Shown in pieces: positions 55,437-64,000 of a stretch of DNA of 64,000 bases. This stretch comes from Polyangia bacterium. Lineage in GTDB: Bacteria > Myxococcota_A > Polyangia > Fen-1088. The stretch spans positions 16,733 through 80,732 of the forward strand of contig DATATI010000070.1 in the NCBI GenBank assembly GCA_036268875.1, written 5' to 3'. A model generated the notes under the pieces. The model was given only the letters and a program-made list of their open reading frames with translations, did no database searches and was not told where the DNA came from. Positions within the stretch are counted from its first letter, which is position 1. The number at the start of each line of letters is the position of its first letter. The translations under genes were made by a program, and so were the position numbers.

Positions 55437-57749
55437 CTAGCTGTGGCCCGAGCGCCGGCGCAGCGCCCACTCGCTGGCCAGCAAGGCCACGCCCACGATG
55501 AGCAGCAGCGGGCTCGACCACAGCTCGATGGTGCGCTGGCGGCCGACGCGCACCTCGCGCGGCTCTTTGATGCGCGGGTGGCCGAGATCTTCGAAGTGAT
55601 AGTCGCCGCCACCCGCCTGGGCGATCTCGCGCAGCACCCGATCGCGAAAAGCCACGTCGTCGAGCTCCCGGCCCTCGGCCCGCACCACGAAGGTCTTCTC
55701 TTCGGTGGCGGCCCGGCCGTCCAGCGTGGCGTTGCCGGTCACCCGGTACGCGCCCGGCGCCAGCAAACCGAGGTCGATGTGCGCCTCGCCGTCTTGATTG
55801 GTCGTGCCGCTCAAATGCCGCAGCGGTTTGCCCTGGGGCTCGCCGGTGGCGGCGCGCACGTCCAGCGTGACCTCGACGTTTCGTGCGGGAGAATAATCCG
55901 GGTGCATGGCCCGCACGCGCGCCGCCACCGGCTGGCCGCGCCGGTACTCGACCCGATCAAGGTCGATGCGCAGCAACGTCAGCGCCGGATCGCGCACCAG
56001 CCAGCGGATGGCGTTGTCCCAGAAGCGCTGGAACGATCGTCCGTCGTCGCCCTCGCCGGCGGCGAGAAATCCCCAGTGCCACGAGGTGTCGGTCAACAAG
56101 GCCAGCGCTCGTCCCTTGCCCGCCTCGCCCGCCACCAGCACCGGGGCCGGCTTGCCGTCGGCGCGCAGCGTGGGGTGCACCAGCAAGGTGGCGGCGCCGG
56201 GGCGCGCGCGCAGCACGCGGTTGATTCCTTCCAGCGGCGGCAGCTTGCCCCAGCGCAGCTCGTTTTCGTGCGGATCCAGCAGCAGCGAGGTGATGGGATG
56301 CGATCGTCCTTCCGGCGTCAGCTTCGGCTTGAAGGCGTCGCTGGTCAGCGCGCTGTCGTTGCCGCCGCTGGTGTCGGCGCCGGGCGGCGTGGGCGGCAGC
56401 TCGACGGGCAAAATGTCGGCCAGCGCGGTCACGCCGTAGCCACCGCTGGCGAACGACAGATCGCCGCCCACCATGGCCAGCGCGCCTCCGCCTTCGACGT
56501 AATCGCGCACCCCGGGAAGGAACGGCTCGACGCCGTAGGGGGCGAAGTTGAAGTTTTGAAAGATCACCAGATCGAACGACCGCAGCTGTTCCTCGAAGAT
56601 TTCGTAAGTGGGGAAGGGAATCAGCGACAGCTCGTTGCGGTTCCACGGCTGCTCGTCGGTTTCGGTGCGCAGGATGAAGAACGACACCAGATCGACGTTG
56701 GGATCGCGCCGCAACATCGACCGCAAGAAACGCTGGTCCCACGACGGCCGGCCGCACAGGTGCAGGACACGGATGCGATCGCGGATCACCTTCACCGTGA
56801 AGACCTGGGCGTTGTTGCTGACCAGCGCCTCGCCGGTCAAGACCGGAGTGGCGATCTGAAAGACGAAGTTGCCAGGGTGATCGGGCAGCCAGTCGAAGGT
56901 GACTTTTTCTTCCGAGTGCTCGCCGCGCAGGACGACGTCGCGGGTGGCCACCGGCCGGCCGTCGCGGGTCAGGGTCACCTCGACCTGCCGATCGGACAAT
57001 CCGTTCTGGCGGATCATCGCTTCGATGGTCACCGGCGTGCGGACGAAGGCGAACTCGTCGGCCAGCACCGCCGCCACCGACAGATCGCGCAGGGATTTTT
57101 CGCCGACGCCGACGGTGTAGACGGGCGCGCCCAGCGATTCCAGCGCGCCGCGCGTGGTGGCGTCCAGCGGGCCTTCGCCGATGCGGCCGGTGTCGACGCC
57201 GTCGGACAGCATGATCACCGCGCCCAGATCGCGGCCGGCATAGCGGGCGCGGATCTCGCTGAGCGCTTCGCCCAGGCGCGACGCCTCGCCGGTGGGCGGC
57301 GCGTGCAGCGCGGCCGGCGTCGCCGGCGTGACCACCTCGCCGAAGCTGTACAGATCCACCCGGTGGCCGTCGCGTTCCCAGCCGGCGAACAGCGGGGCGG
57401 CCTTGTCGATCAAAGCCGCTGCCCGTTCAAAACGTGGGGCGCCGCCCTTCGGTGGCTTGACCTCCATCGACCGCGAGCCGTCGACCAGCACCGCCACCTG
57501 GTTGGGGACGTGGATGACCTGCCGCTGCTCCAGCGACGGCTCCAGCGCGGCCATCAAACAGGCCAGCACGCCGCCCGCGCGCAACAGCAACAAACCCCAC
57601 CAGCGTCCGCGCCGCTCTTCCAGCAGCGACAGGGCCGACAGAGCTACTGCCATGGTCGCGCCGACAATCAGGAGCGCCACGCCCGCACGTCCCAGGTGCG
57701 GTGTGTTGCCCAGCGTGATACGCCAGTCGTTGAACTCGCCGTTCGTCAT
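55437..57749 (-). CDS. VWA-domain membrane protein with glutamine-amidotransferase-like part
   Basis: A 770-residue membrane protein. Two N-terminal helices (VALLIVGATMAVALSALSLL; WGLLLLRAGGVLACLMAAL) precede a von Willebrand A domain with the MIDAS motif DGSRS (AVLVDGSRSM) and VIMLSDGVDTG. A beta-rich region follows, then a class I glutamine-amidotransferase-like module (RIRVLHLCGRPSWDQRF to LPGVRDYVEGGGALAMVGGD), further beta domains, and a C-terminal helix (LLLIVGVALLASEWALRRR). Similar proteins occur in MoxR/DUF58/VWA clusters of many bacteria. Here the MoxR and DUF58 partners are missing, and only the DUF4159 gene lies beside it. Confidence 0.85.
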   Translation of the reverse strand: MTNGEFNDWRITLGNTPHLGRAGVALLIVGATMAVALSALSLLEERRGRWWGLLLLRAGGVLACLMAALEPSLEQRQVIHVPNQVAVLVDGSRSMEVKPPKGGAPRFERAAALIDKAAPLFAGWERDGHRVDLYSFGEVVTPATPAALHAPPTGEASRLGEALSEIRARYAGRDLGAVIMLSDGVDTGRIGEGPLDATTRGALESLGAPVYTVGVGEKSLRDLSVAAVLADEFAFVRTPVTIEAMIRQNGLSDRQVEVTLTRDGRPVATRDVVLRGEHSEEKVTFDWLPDHPGNFVFQIATPVLTGEALVSNNAQVFTVKVIRDRIRVLHLCGRPSWDQRFLRSMLRRDPNVDLVSFFILRTETDEQPWNRNELSLIPFPTYEIFEEQLRSFDLVIFQNFNFAPYGVEPFLPGVRDYVEGGGALAMVGGDLSFASGGYGVTALADILPVELPPTPPGADTSGGNDSALTSDAFKPKLTPEGRSHPITSLLLDPHENELRWGKLPPLEGINRVLRARPGAATLLVHPTLRADGKPAPVLVAGEAGKGRALALLTDTSWHWGFLAAGEGDDGRSFQRFWDNAIRWLVRDPALTLLRIDLDRVEYRRGQPVAARVRAMHPDYSPARNVEVTLDVRAATGEPQGKPLRHLSGTTNQDGEAHIDLGLLAPGAYRVTGNATLDGRAATEEKTFVVRAEGRELDDVAFRDRVLREIAQAGGGDYHFEDLGHPRIKEPREVRVGRQRTIELWSSPLLLIVGVALLASEWALRRRSGHS

Positions 57750-57762
57750 CGCGGCCGCCGCT

Positions 57763-58551
57763 TCATCGCAGTTGCCGCCGCGTGCGCAAGATGTAATCGA
57801 TGTGCGCCTGTTCGGTCTTGTAGTCGAGGCAAAGCGCGTACATCACCAAATTCACGCCGAAACGGAACGCTTCTTCGCGCTGACCTTCGCCGCCCGGGAT
57901 CACCTCGTGTTCCCAGCGGCCGTAACCGTCACGGGCCAGCGCGCCGCCCAGATCGTTCTGCGTGTACACCACCGCCAGCCGGCGATCGCGCTCGACGCCC
58001 TCGACGTACGGCGCGGCCAGGATGCGCCCGGGGGCGCCGCGCAGGACATAGAACGATTTCCACAGCACGTGCTCGGCGGGGATGCGCGCCGGCAGCTCGC
58101 CGGGCAGCGTTTGCGCCAGCAATCGCCGCACCGATTCATCGAAGCCGCCGCCGGCGCGACCCTCCGCCGAATCGATCAGCAGGAAGCCGCCGTAGGTGAT
58201 GTGGCGGCGCAGGCGGGCGATCTCTGGCTCGGGCGGCAGCGCGAAGGGACGATCGCCTGACAGCACCAGAAACGGGAACCGAAAAAGCTGTGGGTCCAGC
58301 AAGCGCGGCTCGGCGGGATCGGAGGCGGTGACCAAGCTGGTGCGGCGAACCAGCTCCCAGGACAAACGGCGCAGCGCCGTCGGCCGCGGATCCGGCAGCC
58401 CCGGCAACGTCAGGCGAGCGAAACGAAACAGTGAATGGTCGCCGATGGCCGCCGCCCGCCGGGCCGGCGCCAGCGTGGCCGCGCCCGCGACGGCTGCCGC
58501 CAGCGCTGCTTGCAGCCACGCGCGCCGACGGGGATCGAACGGGTGACTCAC
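57763..58551 (-). CDS. DUF4159 protein with a Tat-like signal
   Basis: A 262-residue protein. The start GTG is followed by FDPRRRAWLQAALAAAVAG, a twin-arginine-like signal, cleaved near Ala-Ala-Ala. The mature part is a DUF4159 domain (LRRHITYGGFLLIDSAEG, FYVLRGAPGRILAAPYVEG, VVYTQNDLGGALARDGYGRW). It ends 13 nt before the VWA gene start, so the two are expressed together. The domain is a distant glutamine-amidotransferase-fold family of unknown function. An upstream open frame exists but has no signal. Confidence 0.85.
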   Translation of the reverse strand: MSHPFDPRRRAWLQAALAAAVAGAATLAPARRAAAIGDHSLFRFARLTLPGLPDPRPTALRRLSWELVRRTSLVTASDPAEPRLLDPQLFRFPFLVLSGDRPFALPPEPEIARLRRHITYGGFLLIDSAEGRAGGGFDESVRRLLAQTLPGELPARIPAEHVLWKSFYVLRGAPGRILAAPYVEGVERDRRLAVVYTQNDLGGALARDGYGRWEHEVIPGGEGQREEAFRFGVNLVMYALCLDYKTEQAHIDYILRTRRQLR

Positions 58552-58598
58552 CGCCGGCCTTTCGCGGGACGGGCGGTTTCCACTACACTGGAGCGCCG

Positions 58599-59348
58599 AT
58601 GCGCTTGTCCATGGTCGCCAGATCGATGCTGCTGCTGGCGGCGGCCGCGCTGGGAGCCGGCGCCAGACCAGCCCATGCCGCCCCGCTGGTGCCAGGCGCC
58701 GCAAACAACACCAGCGCCACGACCAGCCCCAATCTCAACGCCGAGCCGCCCGCGCCGCCCGCGCCGCCCGCGCCCACCGCGCGGCCGGTCGATCAGTCGC
58801 CGCCGCCGCCGGCGAAGGTGTTTCCCACCCTGCGTGGCCCCGACCTTGACCACAAGCTGCAGTTCGGATTCGCTCTCCTGCCGGGCACCGGTTACCGCAC
58901 CATCTTCCCGTATCAGGAGACCGTCGGCTGCGGTCAGGTCGACAAACACGTGTGCAGCGGCCGCCTGCCGTTCTTTCTCGACGTGCAGCCGTCGTTCGGT
59001 TTCGCCTTTCATTGGGACGTGCTGGTCGATCTGCGCTTTGGCCTTGAACAGGACTTCACCAACACGCACCAATTCGCCGTGGCGCCCGGCTTTCGCTACT
59101 GGACCGATCCGGAAGAGCCGATCAAGCTGTACGCCACCATTCAGATCGCCTACGACACCACCGCCCAGCACGACACCGCCAACCTCAAGCACAACAACGA
59201 TGTCGCCTTCCGCAATTCGAACGGCGTGATGTTCGAAGTGATGCGCAACTTTGGCATCTACGTCCAGGCGGGAGAGACCATCGGCTTTGTGCGCTGGCTG
59301 CGCTTCGAGATCGATCTGGGTGTTGGGGTTCAAGCGCGCATTCCGTGA
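58599..59348 (+). CDS. Exported beta-rich protein, probable outer-membrane barrel
   Basis: A 249-residue protein with a clear signal peptide (SMLLLAAAALGAGARPAHA) and a Pro/Ala spacer. A beta-rich domain follows (LQFGFALLPGTGYRTIFPY, FFLDVQPSFGFAFHWDVLVD, KLYATIQIAYDTTAQ) that ends in IDLGVGVQARIP. Two cysteines (GCGQ and HVCSG) are near each other. The strands alternate as in small porin-like barrels. It is divergent from the DUF4159 gene and is followed after 60 nt by the ABC exporter operon. Confidence 0.7.
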   Translation: MRLSMVARSMLLLAAAALGAGARPAHAAPLVPGAANNTSATTSPNLNAEPPAPPAPPAPTARPVDQSPPPPAKVFPTLRGPDLDHKLQFGFALLPGTGYRTIFPYQETVGCGQVDKHVCSGRLPFFLDVQPSFGFAFHWDVLVDLRFGLEQDFTNTHQFAVAPGFRYWTDPEEPIKLYATIQIAYDTTAQHDTANLKHNNDVAFRNSNGVMFEVMRNFGIYVQAGETIGFVRWLRFEIDLGVGVQARIP

Positions 59349-59408
59349 CGTGAGCGTGAGACTTCGTCCCTACCGTAGCAGACCCGCCCGCGGCCGGCTG
59401 TTCGGCGT

Positions 59409-60383
59409 ATGATGCCGCTGCCCATGACCCCGCCGCCCGTGTCCGCCGACGTGGTGTTGCGCGCGGAGGGATTGGCCAAGACCTTCCGCCTGGGTTTTTT
59501 CCGCAAGCGCGTCGACGCGGTCAAGAACGTCACCTTCGACGTTTACCGCGGCGAGATCTTCGGTTTCCTGGGTCCGAACGGCGCCGGCAAGACCACCACG
59601 TTGAAAATGCTGATGGGCCTCATCTTTCCTACCCGGGGCCGCGCCGAGGTGCTGGGCCTGCCGGTCCCGTCGCTGTCGGCCAAACGCCGCCTCGGTTACC
59701 TGCCTGAAACGCCGTATTTCTACGACTATCTGACCGCGGAAGAGTTCCTCGATTTCGTCGGGGCCCTGTTCGACGTGCCGGGGCCGGCGCGCCGGGCGCG
59801 GGCCAAGGCCCTCATCAGCCGGGTGGGCCTGGACCACGCCCGCGGCCGGCCGCTGCGAAAGTTTTCCAAGGGCATGCTGCAACGGATCGGGATCGCCCAG
59901 GCGCTGATGGGCGATCCCGAACTGGTGGTGCTGGACGAACCGATGACCGGACTTGATCCGCTCGGCCGCAAAGAGGTGCGCGATCTGATCTTGGATTTGC
60001 GCAAAGAAGGCAAGACGGTCTTCTTCTCGACGCACATCCTTCCCGACGTGGAGATGATCTGCGATCGCGCCGCCATCGTGGTGGGCGGCACCCTGCGCGA
60101 CATCGGTCCGCTGGGCGCGCTGCTGTCGGCGCGGGTCTTGTCCACCGAGGTGGTGCTGCGCCCGCCGGCGCAGCCGGAGGTGGTCCCCGACCCGCCGCCC
60201 GGCACGCAGCAACACATCACCAGCGACGGCCTGCGCCTGGACATACCGGAGGGCGCGGACGTCGATGGATTTCTGCGGGCGGCGCTGCAGGCCGGCGCGA
60301 CGCTGCTTTCGGTGTCCCCGCGCCGCGAATCGCTGGAGGATCTGTTCGTGCGCGAGGCGCAGGCGCCGCGGGGCGACGCATGA
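59409..60383 (+). CDS. ABC transporter ATP-binding protein (ABC-2 type)
   Basis: A 324-residue ATPase with Walker [10 protein letters not shown], the Q-loop-like [17 protein letters not shown], the signature [16 protein letters not shown] and Walker [16 protein letters not shown]. The C-terminal 80 residues are a regulatory-like tail. It overlaps the permease gene by 4 nt (ATGA). Together they form a two-part exporter like those for antibiotics, lipids or gliding-motility Gld-type complexes. The substrate cannot be told from sequence. Confidence 0.95.
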   Translation: MMPLPMTPPPVSADVVLRAEGLAKTFRLGFFRKRVDAVKNVTFDVYRGEIFGFLGPNGAGKTTTLKMLMGLIFPTRGRAEVLGLPVPSLSAKRRLGYLPETPYFYDYLTAEEFLDFVGALFDVPGPARRARAKALISRVGLDHARGRPLRKFSKGMLQRIGIAQALMGDPELVVLDEPMTGLDPLGRKEVRDLILDLRKEGKTVFFSTHILPDVEMICDRAAIVVGGTLRDIGPLGALLSARVLSTEVVLRPPAQPEVVPDPPPGTQQHITSDGLRLDIPEGADVDGFLRAALQAGATLLSVSPRRESLEDLFVREAQAPRGDA

Positions 60384-61174
60384 ACCGCCGCAGCCCCGTG
60401 CTGGCCATCGCCCGCAACACCTTCCGCGAGGCGGCGCGCAACAAGATCCTCTACAGCCTGCTCTTCTTCGCGGTGCTGCTGATCCTGTCGGCCATCGCCG
60501 TCGGCCAGCTGTCGTTGAACGAAGAGGTGCGTATGACCCGCGACATCGGTCTTTTCGGCGTCGATCTCTTCAGCGTGCTCATCGCCGTGTTCGTGGGCGT
60601 GAACCTGCTTTACAAGGAGCTGGACCTCAAGACCGTCTACACCATCCTGCCGAAGCCCATCGCCCGCTGGCAGTTCGTGCTGGGCAAGTGGCTCGGCATG
60701 CTGCTCACGCTGGGCATCCAGATCGTCGTGATGGGCGTGGTGCTGGGGCTGACCCTGCTGGCGCAAGGCGGACGGCCCGATGGCGCGCTGACCAAATCGT
60801 TGTGGCTGCTGTTCGTCAACGTCACCATCGTGACGTCGGTGGCCTTGCTGTTCTCGTCGTTTTCCAGCCCATTTTTGTCGGGGTTTTTCTCGCTGGGAGT
60901 TTTCGTGGTCGGGCGATCGGTGCCCGACCTGCGCCAGATCGCCGCCAAGGCCGGCGGCAGCGCCGGGCGGGCGGTCGAGCTGGCGTCGACGGTGCTACCC
61001 AACCTGCACCTTTTCTATCCGTCGGGCGCGGTGATCGGCGCGGGCACCGGGACCCGGTCCGCGCTGCTGATTGGCGCCAGCTATCTGACCTGGACCACAC
61101 TTTATGGTCTGGGGTATTCGCTGCTGGTGCTGGCCTTGTCGATGATCATCTTCGCGCGCCGGGACTTCGTCTGA
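60380..61174 (+). CDS. ABC-2 type permease
   Basis: A 264-residue protein with about six hydrophobic helices ([103 protein letters not shown]). It is the membrane part of the ATP-binding protein encoded just upstream. Its stop overlaps the start of the next gene by one base (TGATG). Confidence 0.92.
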   Translation: MNRRSPVLAIARNTFREAARNKILYSLLFFAVLLILSAIAVGQLSLNEEVRMTRDIGLFGVDLFSVLIAVFVGVNLLYKELDLKTVYTILPKPIARWQFVLGKWLGMLLTLGIQIVVMGVVLGLTLLAQGGRPDGALTKSLWLLFVNVTIVTSVALLFSSFSSPFLSGFFSLGVFVVGRSVPDLRQIAAKAGGSAGRAVELASTVLPNLHLFYPSGAVIGAGTGTRSALLIGASYLTWTTLYGLGYSLLVLALSMIIFARRDFV

Positions 61175-62061
61175 TGTCGGCGCTGCTCCAGGTGCGATCG
61201 CTGGTGCCGGCCGATGTCCCGGCGGCAGCGCAGATCCTGTTCGACGCCTTCGGCGCCGTGTATCGCCAGCGCGGCCACACGCCGCCCTTCCCGACGCTGG
61301 AGAGCGCGGCCTGGTTGTGCCGCGCCTATCTGGATCTCGATCCCGGCGGTTGCGCCCTGGTCGAACAGCGGGGCTTGCCGCTGGGCGTGGGATTCGCTCA
61401 CCCGCGGGGCGCCACCACCAGCATCGGTCCGGTGGCGGCGCGCCCTGGTGCCACGCGCGGGATCGGCCGGGCGTTGATGGCCCACTTTTCCGCCATGGCC
61501 CAGCGAAGCACCAGCGTTCGGCTTTTTCAGGACAGCTTCAACCCCGATTCGTTCGGCCTTTACACGCGCATGGACTACGCAGTGGTCGACGTGGCGCCGT
61601 ACCTTTTGGCCGACCGGCTGATTCCCCCGGCGACGCCGCCACCCGCGCTGCGCACCGTGACGCCCAGCGATCTGCGCGCCCTCGAGCACTACGACATGGC
61701 CCGCACCGGCGCCGAGCGCGGCCGCGATCTGGCGTTGCTGGCGTCGACCGGGTCGGCGCTGATGTGGGAACCGAATGGCAAGCTCAGCGGCTATCTTTTT
61801 TATCGCTCGCTTCCGGCGCGGGTGATCGTCGGTCCCGCGGTCGCCGATTCACCCGATGGTCTCGGCATCCTGCTGGACGCCGCCGCCACCGTGCTGCCGG
61901 GTCGGGCCGCGGTGGTTCGCGCCTCCGCCGCTTCGCCCACCGTCCTGCAGCGCGCTTTTTCGCGCGGGTTTCGCGTCGACCACCTCGGCAACTTGATGGT
62001 CAAGGGTCCGTACACTCCGCCTCCGGCCCAGTTCTACGCCCTCTTTCCCGAGAGTCTCTAG
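61174..62061 (+). CDS. GNAT-type acetyltransferase with two-part layout
   Basis: A 295-residue protein. The first half is a GNAT N-acetyltransferase (VRSLVPADVPAAAQILFDAF, VGFAHPRGATTSIGPVAARP, then the acetyl-CoA loop TRGIGRALM, and NPDSFGLYTRMDYAVVD). The second half (from about residue 155) is a partner domain (LRTVTPSDLRALEHYDMAR, LSGYLFYRSLPARVIVGPAV). Two-domain GNATs acetylate peptides, proteins or small compounds. It starts inside the permease stop (TGATG), so expression is coupled with the exporter. Confidence 0.85.
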   Translation: MSALLQVRSLVPADVPAAAQILFDAFGAVYRQRGHTPPFPTLESAAWLCRAYLDLDPGGCALVEQRGLPLGVGFAHPRGATTSIGPVAARPGATRGIGRALMAHFSAMAQRSTSVRLFQDSFNPDSFGLYTRMDYAVVDVAPYLLADRLIPPATPPPALRTVTPSDLRALEHYDMARTGAERGRDLALLASTGSALMWEPNGKLSGYLFYRSLPARVIVGPAVADSPDGLGILLDAAATVLPGRAAVVRASAASPTVLQRAFSRGFRVDHLGNLMVKGPYTPPPAQFYALFPESL

Positions 62062-62105
62062 CGGTCGCGGTTCCCGCGCCTATGCTATTGTTTTCCGGCC
62101 GATAG

Positions 62106-63554
62106 ATGGACGTCCGCTGCGACCGTTGCCAAACCGAGTACGAGCTTGATGACCGCAGCGTCACCGACGCCGGTGCGTCGGTGCAATGCACGTCGTGCGG
62201 CCATACGTTCGTGGTCTCGCGCCAGCGTCCTTCGTCGCCCTCCGCGCCACCGCGACCGCCCGGCACGCCGGCGATGGGCGTGCAGCAGACGGATCCAGCG
62301 ACCGCCGATTGGCTGCTGGCCACGGAGGAAGGGCAGACCCACCGCTTTCGCGATCTGACCACGCTGCACAAGTGGATCGTGGAACGAAAGGTGACGCGCG
62401 AGGATCGTATCTCGCAAAAAGGCGGTCCCTGGCGCCAGCTGGGCGACCTGCTGGATCTGGCGCCGTTCTTCGACGTGGTGGCGCAGGCCGATCGGGCGCG
62501 CGCCGCCGAGCCGACCTCGCAGTTTCAGCGACCCGGCGCCTCCGGCGGTTCTGGGTTGACCCCGGTGCGGCCGTCGCCGGTCGGCAGCCGGCAATCGACC
62601 CCACGCATACCGGACGCCGACGAAGACGAAGACAGCGACCTTTACACCAGCGGCCAGTTTCCCGGCCCCGAAGTGCCGACCCGGGTTCCGTTGGACCCGG
62701 TCATCGACGATGATTTCCCGCCGTCCTTGCAACCGGCCACGAACCGCGGGGCGAAGATCGTCACCGGCTTGATGGTGGTGGTGGGACTGGCGGCGGTGGC
62801 CGCGTACGCGGGTTTCAAACAGCCGAACTGGTTCCCGTTCTTCAAGCGCCCGGACGTGGCTGCCGAGCCCGTGTCGGCGCCCGCGACCCCTGCGCCAGCC
62901 GGCCAGTCGGCGCGGCCGGCGGTTGCCGCTGTACCGGCCGCCGCCCCGTCGCCACCAGCGCCGGCGCCGGCGCCGGCTGCGCCCGCCGCAGCTCCGGCCG
63001 CAGTCATGCCCACCGCAGCGGTGCCAGCGGCGGCAGCCGCCGACAATCACAAAGCGCCCACCGGAAAACCTGCTGCTGCCGAACTGCCTTCCGCCACTCC
63101 CAAACCGAAGAGCTACGATCGCTTGATCGCCGACGCCGATCGTTTGCTGGAAAACGGTCAGTCGGGCAGAGCGCAGAAGCTGTACGACGAAGCGCTGGGC
63201 ATGCAGCCGAATGGCGTGGCCGCTTTGACCGGAGAGGCGTACGTGCTCTTGGATCGCGAAAAAGTCATGTCGTCCATCGCCACCTTCCGGCGCGCGCTGG
63301 CCGCCCGGCCGGATTTTCCGGCGGCCACCTTCGGTCTTGCCGAGGCCTACCGCGCGCAAGGCGAGAACACGCAGGCGGTCGAGATTTACAAACGGTACCT
63401 GGCGGTCTCACCGGCCGGGCCCGACGCGCCGGCGGCGCGCGGACAGATCAAGGCGCTGGAAGGGACGGCGTCCCGGCGCGCCGAACCGCCGTCGCCCACC
63501 GCGACCATTCCCGCTTCCAGCGATCCGACCGCGCCGCCGAGCTCGGCGCGCTGA
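62106..63554 (+). CDS. Zinc-ribbon, membrane-spanning TPR protein
   Basis: A 482-residue protein. The N-terminus has a zinc ribbon with Cys5, Cys8, Cys28 and Cys31 (RCDRCQTEYELDD, CTSCGHTF). A GYF-like segment follows (TADWLLATEEGQTHRFRD, WIVERKVTREDRISQKGGPW). One hydrophobic helix (IVTGLMVVVGLAAVAAYAGF) lies near residue 227, then a Pro/Ala-rich linker. A C-terminal TPR unit comes last (LYDEALGMQPNGVAALTGEA, YRAQGENTQAVEIYKRYLAV). Proteins with this head are common in myxobacteria. It is 44 nt behind the acetyltransferase and may be in the same transcript. The exact partner is unknown. Confidence 0.8.
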   Translation: MDVRCDRCQTEYELDDRSVTDAGASVQCTSCGHTFVVSRQRPSSPSAPPRPPGTPAMGVQQTDPATADWLLATEEGQTHRFRDLTTLHKWIVERKVTREDRISQKGGPWRQLGDLLDLAPFFDVVAQADRARAAEPTSQFQRPGASGGSGLTPVRPSPVGSRQSTPRIPDADEDEDSDLYTSGQFPGPEVPTRVPLDPVIDDDFPPSLQPATNRGAKIVTGLMVVVGLAAVAAYAGFKQPNWFPFFKRPDVAAEPVSAPATPAPAGQSARPAVAAVPAAAPSPPAPAPAPAAPAAAPAAVMPTAAVPAAAAADNHKAPTGKPAAAELPSATPKPKSYDRLIADADRLLENGQSGRAQKLYDEALGMQPNGVAALTGEAYVLLDREKVMSSIATFRRALAARPDFPAATFGLAEAYRAQGENTQAVEIYKRYLAVSPAGPDAPAARGQIKALEGTASRRAEPPSPTATIPASSDPTAPPSSAR

Positions 63555-63562
63555 CGCTGGCG

Positions 63563-63942
63563 CCTAGACCGCTATCGAATTGACCCGATCTCGGAGGCGA
63601 CACGGGACGAACGTAACCGAGGCTGGACGCGCGGCTTGGACGGCGCGACAAATTCGGCGTGGTGGGCCGCTTGGCTGCTTTCGTCGCCGCATGGCATCCG
63701 ACCGGCTCCGGAACAAGGCTTCCCGACGGCGGAAGGCCTCCCGGGTTCGAAGGCCCAACGGATGCCATGCGGCGACGAAAGCCTTGATGGGAGAGGTGGC
63801 GTAGACAGAGGCCTTCCGCGGGCGGGAAGCCGCCAAGCGGCCCAGGCGGTCCAAGTTGGCGCCACGTCCAAGCCGCGCGTGCAGCCTCGGTTACGTTACC
63901 GATTCACCCTTCGATCTCGCTTCAACCTGATTGCGGTCTAGG
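63563..63942. repeat. 380-bp nested palindrome between convergent genes
   Basis: The ends are perfect inverted copies: CCTAGACCGC (63563-63572) and GCGGTCTAGG (63933-63942). Further arms match in order, such as GCTTGGACG with CGTCCAAGC and GGGCCGCTTGGC with GCCAAGCGGCCC. A perfect 23-bp inverted pair lies inside (63678-63700 and 63759-63781), and another pair of 24 bp (22 of 24 matching) lies at 63717-63740 and 63808-63831. It contains no supported gene and could fold into a large cruciform or RNA hairpin. Confidence 0.85.
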
Positions 63943-64000
63943 TGGCGGCCGCCGTCGTGGTCGTGGCGTCGATGAGGTCGGCCAGACGATCCAGATCGGC
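63938..64000 (-). CDS. C-terminal 20 residues of a minus-strand gene (5' end outside window)
   Basis: The minus strand reads ADLDRLADLIDATTTTAAAT and a TAG stop at 63938-63940, which lies inside the right end of the palindrome. The helix with regular Leu spacing and the Thr/Ala-rich end look like real protein. The gene is cut by the window edge, so no function can be given. Confidence 0.5.
   Translation of the reverse strand, partial: ADLDRLADLIDATTTTAAAT

Noticed and set aside
55443..58199. 918-codon plus-strand open frame
   Set aside because: Antisense shadow of the VWA and DUF4159 genes, which have recognisable domains; the shadow has none.

Overview
The window is GC-rich bacterial chromosome with a gene-dense, mostly ordinary layout. 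Several traits point to a myxobacterium-like member of Myxococcota (former Deltaproteobacteria). These are two HRD-S-P-type Ser/Thr kinases with periplasmic C-terminal regions, an FHA-sigma54 activator, many lipoproteins with Gly/Ser/Asn/Ala-rich linkers behind the lipobox, CxxCH lipoproteins of the DUF1592/DUF1588 kind, outer-membrane barrels, and a decayed MopE-like tail that ends like a MYXO-CTERM sorting signal. Assignment to a genus is not possible from the sequence alone. No insertion sequence, prophage, CRISPR array or rRNA was seen. One tRNA (Arg, anticodon CCG) is present.

Layout. 1-13 kb: a polysaccharide-deacetylase lipoprotein (5' cut by the window edge), an ABC-F ATPase, a HelD-like helicase, a PilZ protein, a Ser/Thr kinase, a DUF4139 lipoprotein, a tandem YciI protein and DUF2277. 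13-23 kb: an AbiEi-like regulator, the tRNA, two fatty-acid desaturases (one translationally coupled to biotin synthase), a long acyl-CoA dehydrogenase divergent from a patatin, SspB, and a QW-repeat toroid protein. 23-34 kb: murA-hisG, thiolase plus an orphan histidine kinase, a very large NTPase-TM-HEAT protein, a DUF3105 lipoprotein, SmpB and ComF. 34-44 kb (all minus strand): an envelope and signalling cluster with two heme lipoproteins, a barrel with a TolB/CsgG-like front, a Ser/Thr kinase, an ECF sigma factor, an FHA-sigma54 activator and a secreted TPR/coiled-coil protein. 44-52.5 kb: DUF155, a solute-binding lipoprotein paired with a TonB-dependent receptor, a DUF1592/1588/1585 heme protein, and an ECF sigma unit with a membrane TPR partner and an envelope protein. 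52.5-64 kb: a flippase and glycosyltransferase, a VWA/DUF4159 pair, an ABC-2 exporter operon with an acetyltransferase, a zinc-ribbon/TPR protein, a 380-bp nested palindrome, and the C-terminus of one more minus-strand gene.

The two most interesting places are the minus-strand kinase/sigma/heme-lipoprotein/barrel cluster (33.9-43.7 kb) and the NTPase-TM-HEAT giant (27.8-31.8 kb). In the first, four genes are joined by overlaps or 2-nt spacing, and two members share a homologous repeat tail. The nested palindrome at the right edge is the most unusual DNA-level structure. None of these is proven to be a new system; all functional statements are from sequence reading only.
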